From: G965250275 sp965250275
Lineage (GTDB): Bacteria; Pseudomonadota; Alphaproteobacteria; Rhodobacterales; Rhodobacteraceae
Reading direction: 5' to 3'
Length of the DNA stretch: 64,000 nucleotides
Assembly: GCA_965250275.1 (NCBI GenBank)
Contig: OZ252297.1
Coordinates: forward strand, 2,356,001-2,420,000
This document shows positions 60,661-64,000 of this stretch, piece by piece. Each line of letters starts with the position of its first letter. The first letter of the stretch is position 1. Made by a program: the position numbers and the translations under genes. The notes beneath the pieces were generated by a model. The model saw only the letters and a program-made list of their open reading frames with translations, did not search any database and was not told where the DNA came from.

Positions 60661-61170
60661 TCAGAGGCCGAGGCACTCACGACCTTTTTCCATCGCCGCG
60701 GCGGTGCCGGTCAGCGGGATCTGGAAGCTGCCAATGCCCTCTTCCTGAATGACGGTCAGGGTTTTGCCCGCCGAGAGGTCGGAAACGAGCAGAGGATTGT
60801 CGAACAGCACGCGGCCGCCGGACCAGCCCGGTGTCGAGCTGCCGCTGGACACGCCTTTGGCTTTGGCTTTGAAGGTGTCGCCGTCAACGTCAATCGCGAT
60901 GTCGCGTGTCGCGCCGTCTGCGAGTGTCACGCCCGACTGGGCGAAGAAGGCCAGGTAGCCGAAGGTATTGCCTTCTGCGCCAACGCCCATCTGTACAACC
61001 GTACCATTGGCTTCGGTCGTCTCGATCATGCACCCGCCGGTTTCATTGATCTTCCAAACGCTCCAGCCGCCGGCTTCGCCGAACTTGGTATATGTTTCCT
61101 GTGCCATTGCCGCTGTTCCGGCAAGAGCAACAACCGCGGCAACACTCGCGACTGATTTAAATTTGAACAT
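60661..61170 (-). CDS. Small exported protein, paralogue 2 (distantly IalB-like)
   Basis: A 169-residue exported protein of the same length as its downstream paralogue. The signal peptide ends near 23 (AVVALAGTAAMA), and the mature N-terminus is ETYTKFGEAGGWSVWKINET. Two Cys near 48 and 166 are kept, and the C-terminus GSFQIPLTGTAAAMEKG matches. TGGAGGTC precedes ATG 61170, a strong site, and an intrinsic terminator follows, so it is its own transcription unit. Function unknown; abundant periplasmic expression is likely. Confidence 0.82.
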   Translation of the reverse strand: MFKFKSVASVAAVVALAGTAAMAQETYTKFGEAGGWSVWKINETGGCMIETTEANGTVVQMGVGAEGNTFGYLAFFAQSGVTLADGATRDIAIDVDGDTFKAKAKGVSSGSSTPGWSGGRVLFDNPLLVSDLSAGKTLTVIQEEGIGSFQIPLTGTAAAMEKGRECLGL

Positions 61171-61495
61171 AATTGACCTCCAGGTGTGCAGTAATATCGG
61201 AACGAACTTAGCCTAAGTGCGCCAAGGTGCAAGAAGAATTCGCAATTGTCATTTATTTGTCGTTTGTCAGGCTCACGGACAAAATCGTTGAGCCGTCGAT
61301 GCTTGCGGGGGTTGGTTTCATTTGGGGTCGTATTCCGGGGGCGATATGGAAGCGAATGGGATCATGCTCGACGGAGACCCATAACACACGCGGAAAGGGA
61401 GGGCGCCATTCACAATGCACCCGTGCCTTCGTGATTGGCGCCGGGGCGGAAACAATCCGCAAAAAAGGCGTCACCGAAATGGCCGACAGCGTGTC
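61171..61495. other. 325-bp intergenic region
   Basis: The region between the second small secreted gene and the end of ppx holds the promoter for the former, in an AT-rich part near 61180-61260. No convincing gene, repeat or RNA was seen in the remainder. Confidence 0.5.
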
Positions 61496-62608
61496 TCAGA
61501 ATGGTCCGTCTTCGAGGACGCCATCCGCACTCATTTGCGCATAGAGCAGTCCCTCGCGCAGTCCACGATCCGCAACTGAGAGTCGGTCCGTGGGCCAGCA
61601 CCGCAGCAGCGCCTGCAAAATGGCAGAGCCCGACATGATCAGCGCATGGCGGTCTTCGCCGATTCGAGGATCGCGCCTGCGGCCCTTGGGGCCAAGATCC
61701 AGATAAGTCCGGATCACCTTGTCAATCTGATCAGATGTCATCCGCAGCCCATCGACCTTTGTACGATCATACCGTTTCAGCCCGAGATGGCTGGCAGCGA
61801 CCGTCGTGACCGTCCCGGAGGTGCCTACGATCTGAAAACCTTCGCGCGCCTGTTCGTCTTTGTAAGGAGCGAACTCAGCGAGGTTCTCTTCGAAGAACCA
61901 GCTCATCAAGGCAAAGCGCGCAGAATCGTCTTCGACATCGTGGAACTGATCGCGCAGCGTGGCGACACCAAGCGGAACGCTGATCCAGTCCACCACCTTG
62001 GCAGCCGGGAAGGGGCTTTCGGGGGGATGAAACCCACCATGCAGCCGCATGATGGCCCGAGGACGGTCCCGACTTGGCACCGACGAGACATCGATCCACA
62101 CAAGCTCTGTCGATCCGCCACCGATGTCGACGACCAGCAGTTGTTCGGTTTTGGTGCTGACCAGTGGCGCGCAGGACACCACCGCCAGCCGTGCCTCTTC
62201 TTCAGGCTCGATGATTTCCATCCGAAGCCCGGTGTCGCGTTTGACCTGACGGATGAATTCGCGCGAATTCCGGGCCCTGCGGCACGCCTCTGTCGCGACG
62301 AGCCGCATGCGCGTAACTTTGTTGCGTTTGAGTTTTTGCTGGCAGATCCTGAGGGCCTGCACGGTTCGCGCCATCGACGAAGGGGACAGCCTCCCGGTCC
62401 GCTCCAGACCAGCGCCCAGCTGAACGGATTTGGAGAAGCTGTCAACGACGTGAAAACCGCTGCCCTTTGGCTGGGCAATCAGCATACGGCAACTGTTTGT
62501 CCCCAAATCCAACGCGGCATACAGCTCGGATGGATCGGGTCGGAGCGGCGCAGGGCTTTCGACCGGTTTCGGGAACGCGCCCGCACCTTTGGGACGCTTG
62601 GGCGCCAT
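61496..62608 (-). CDS. Ppx/GppA-family exopolyphosphatase/pppGpp phosphohydrolase
   Basis: A 370-residue actin-fold phosphatase. ALDLGTNSCRMLIAQP near 31-46 is the phosphate-1 motif, then LVATEACRRARN near 100, EPEEEARLAV near 130, VVDIGGGSTELVW near 155 and VGTSGTVTTVAA near 263. ATG 62608 removes a long non-homologous extension. It is of the shorter, two-domain Ppx/GppA class; polyphosphate or pppGpp may be the substrate. Ppx and rlmE are often neighbours in this bacterial group, and here two secreted-protein genes separate them. Confidence 0.92.
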   Translation of the reverse strand: MAPKRPKGAGAFPKPVESPAPLRPDPSELYAALDLGTNSCRMLIAQPKGSGFHVVDSFSKSVQLGAGLERTGRLSPSSMARTVQALRICQQKLKRNKVTRMRLVATEACRRARNSREFIRQVKRDTGLRMEIIEPEEEARLAVVSCAPLVSTKTEQLLVVDIGGGSTELVWIDVSSVPSRDRPRAIMRLHGGFHPPESPFPAAKVVDWISVPLGVATLRDQFHDVEDDSARFALMSWFFEENLAEFAPYKDEQAREGFQIVGTSGTVTTVAASHLGLKRYDRTKVDGLRMTSDQIDKVIRTYLDLGPKGRRRDPRIGEDRHALIMSGSAILQALLRCWPTDRLSVADRGLREGLLYAQMSADGVLEDGPF

Positions 62609-63078
62609 CTCATCACGCCCTTTCAATTTCGAGTTGATTTCACGATAGGCGCTGGATTGCGGCGCCGCAAGAGGGATGGTGATGTGTCGAACCTCGCGCA
62701 CCTTTGAGTCGATGCAGAGATCTTCGGGCTCTGCCCAATGGGCCGTGTGACGCGATACTGACCCAAACGTCAAGCATTCCTCACCAAGACCGGGCCTCCA
62801 AGGTGTCGCTGCCGATCTACACATTGCGGAAATTTCTGCCGATTGTCCTGTCCAGACCAAAGACGGCTGCCAGCCTGCCGCGGAAGCACAACTCGTGGCG
62901 CGAGTCTTGCGCCGCTAACACTCACCACACCGGCTGTGAACTAAAAAACAGCGAAAAAACTGCTGTTAGTCGTGGCTTTATCAACGGGAGCGTAGGACGG
63001 ACGTATCAACCGGCTCGAAGGTTCTAGATTAGTCTCAGCTTTCTGCCTAACCTATTTTCAACTCTTGGAGGTAAGAAT
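62609..63078. other. 470-bp intergenic region
   Basis: This stretch separates divergent ppx and the adenylate cyclase gene and should hold both promoters. An inverted repeat AACAGC and GCTGTT around a 9-bp centre lies at 62947-62967. The cyclase ribosome site GGAGGT lies at its right end. No gene was recognised. Confidence 0.5.
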
Positions 63079-64000
63079 TTGGAACGGCGCCTCGCTGCGA
63101 TACTTGCCGCCGACGTCGTTGGCTACAGCCGCCTTATCCGCAATGATGAAGCCGGTACTCTGGAGATAGTCAAAGCACATCGCGAACGTCTCTTCGAACC
63201 AGTTGTGTCAGCGCGAAACGGACGCATCGTAAAACTGATGGGTGACGGTCTGCTGATTGAATTTGCCAGCGCCGTCGAGGCCGTTCGTTGTGCCGTCGAA
63301 ATGCAGCATTTTGTCGGGATCGAGAACAAGGGCTTACCGGACAACGCTCAGGTTCGATATCGGATAGGGCTCAATGTCGGCGACATCGTGGTTGATCAGG
63401 ACGACATTCAAGGCGATGGCGTCAACATCGCCGCTCGACTGGAAAGCTTGGCCGAACCCGCCGGAATCTGCATGTCGGCCAATGTCTTCGATCAGGTTAA
63501 GGACAAACTCGACCTCACCATTGAAGATGCGGGACTGCATCAGGTCAAGAATATGGCCGACCCATTGCACGTCTTCAATTTGGCGCTCGATGAAAAGGCC
63601 ACAGCTTTGGTATCGCCCATTGTGCGGAGTGCAGCAAAGCCTGCACAACGTCGGTTGGCAGTTGCCATCGGCGTCGTGCTCGCCTTGGTCTTGGGCGTTG
63701 CGGCATGGTGGCAGCCTTGGAGTACTGTCGCGATATCGTCCGCCAATGGTGACCAATATCTGCCTGCGTCTGGCAAGCCGTCCATCGCTGTTATGGCTTT
63801 CGACAATCTGAGCAACGATCCGAGCCAAGATTACCTGAGCGATGGTCTGAGTGAGAATATCCTGACGGCGTTGTCCCGGTTCTCCGACTTTTTTGTCATC
63901 GCGCGCAATTCAACCTTTTCCTACAAGGATAAGCCCATAGCGGTACAACAGATCGCGCAGGAACTTGGCGTGAGATACATCGTTCAAGGCAGTGTTCAGA
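63079..64000 (+). CDS. Class III adenylate cyclase with membrane helix and TolB-like domain (N-terminal part, cut by window edge)
   Basis: The frame starts with TTG 63079, preceded by GGAGGT, and stays open for 307 codons to the edge. Residues 1 to about 165 are a class III nucleotide cyclase: metal Asp in ILAADVVGYSRL and KLMGDGLLIEFAS, and VNIAARLESL with the transition-state Asn and Arg. A membrane helix (RRLAVAIGVVLALVLGVAAWW) lies near 195-215. From about 235 KPSIAVMAFDNLSNDPSQ starts a TolB/FlgO-like domain; TPR repeats often follow in this architecture. It should make cAMP in the cytoplasm. Confidence 0.9.
   Translation, partial: MERRLAAILAADVVGYSRLIRNDEAGTLEIVKAHRERLFEPVVSARNGRIVKLMGDGLLIEFASAVEAVRCAVEMQHFVGIENKGLPDNAQVRYRIGLNVGDIVVDQDDIQGDGVNIAARLESLAEPAGICMSANVFDQVKDKLDLTIEDAGLHQVKNMADPLHVFNLALDEKATALVSPIVRSAAKPAQRRLAVAIGVVLALVLGVAAWWQPWSTVAISSANGDQYLPASGKPSIAVMAFDNLSNDPSQDYLSDGLSENILTALSRFSDFFVIARNSTFSYKDKPIAVQQIAQELGVRYIVQGSVQ

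Noticed and set aside
61227..61544. A 105-codon plus-strand frame between the secreted gene and ppx
   Set aside because: Low-complexity basic translation, no ribosome site, and it overlaps the end of ppx.
1..64000. Search for CRISPR arrays, tRNA or rRNA genes, insertion sequences and phage genes
   Set aside because: No regularly spaced direct repeats, no tRNA-like cloverleaf arms, no transposase or integrase motif was noticed by reading. A dedicated RNA and repeat scan would be needed to exclude small RNAs.

Overview
The window looks like a chromosomal stretch of an alphaproteobacterium of the Rhodobacteraceae (Roseobacter group). This is inferred from GC-rich coding sequence, a secreted protein with a VPLPA-type sorting tail, abundant ABC and TRAP transporters, paired arylsulfatases, and gene families typical of that group. 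No rRNA, tRNA, CRISPR array, insertion sequence or phage gene was seen. Most genes sit in long directional operons with 1-4 nt start/stop overlaps.

Region 1 (1-5163) is an aerobic 2-aminobenzoyl-CoA (anthranilyl-CoA) type operon on the minus strand. It holds a fused flavin monooxygenase/old-yellow-enzyme protein, an SDR, a MarR regulator, a crotonase and the start of an acyl-CoA dehydrogenase. A RidA-family gene is divergent from it across a short promoter region with a perfect palindrome.

Region 2 (5160-19504) is a galactoside island. An ABC importer, a GH4 alpha-galactosidase and a GH42 beta-galactosidase accompany a full De Ley-Doudoroff-type route: sugar dehydrogenase, lactonase, IlvD-type dehydratase, KDGal kinase and KDPGal aldolase. 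IclR and the importer ATPase are divergent, with two tandem operators between. Inside the importer genes lies a secreted VPLPA-CTERM protein whose C-terminal half resembles the galactose-binding lectin LecA (PA-IL).

Region 3 (19532-43594) is a large, apparently undescribed catabolic island. A GntR/FCD regulator, an HMG-CoA-lyase-type enzyme and two SDRs run left. A ten-gene operon runs right: CoA-transferase, HTH/coiled-coil protein, HyuA/HyuB, isochorismatase-fold amidase, ribose-type ABC importer, Asp/Glu-racemase-fold protein and SDR. A perfect 16-bp palindrome separates the two arms. Then follow a flavin monooxygenase divergent from a TAXI-TRAP importer, a FrnE-like protein, and a hydantoinase/VOC/hydantoin racemase/DapA-like cassette. 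Together these suggest import and ring opening of a cyclic amide or imide, followed by CoA-ester cleavage. The substrate is unknown.

Region 4 (43602-64000) is more housekeeping-like. It holds an AttEFGH-like ABC export system with a lipocalin-like protein, a K+ channel, a cardiolipin synthase, a HAD phosphatase with two tandem arylsulfatases and a Crp-type regulator, a histone-deacetylase-like enzyme, and an octaheme cytochrome. RlmE and Ppx/GppA follow with two tandem small secreted proteins between them, and the window ends in the start of a class III adenylate cyclase that begins with TTG.
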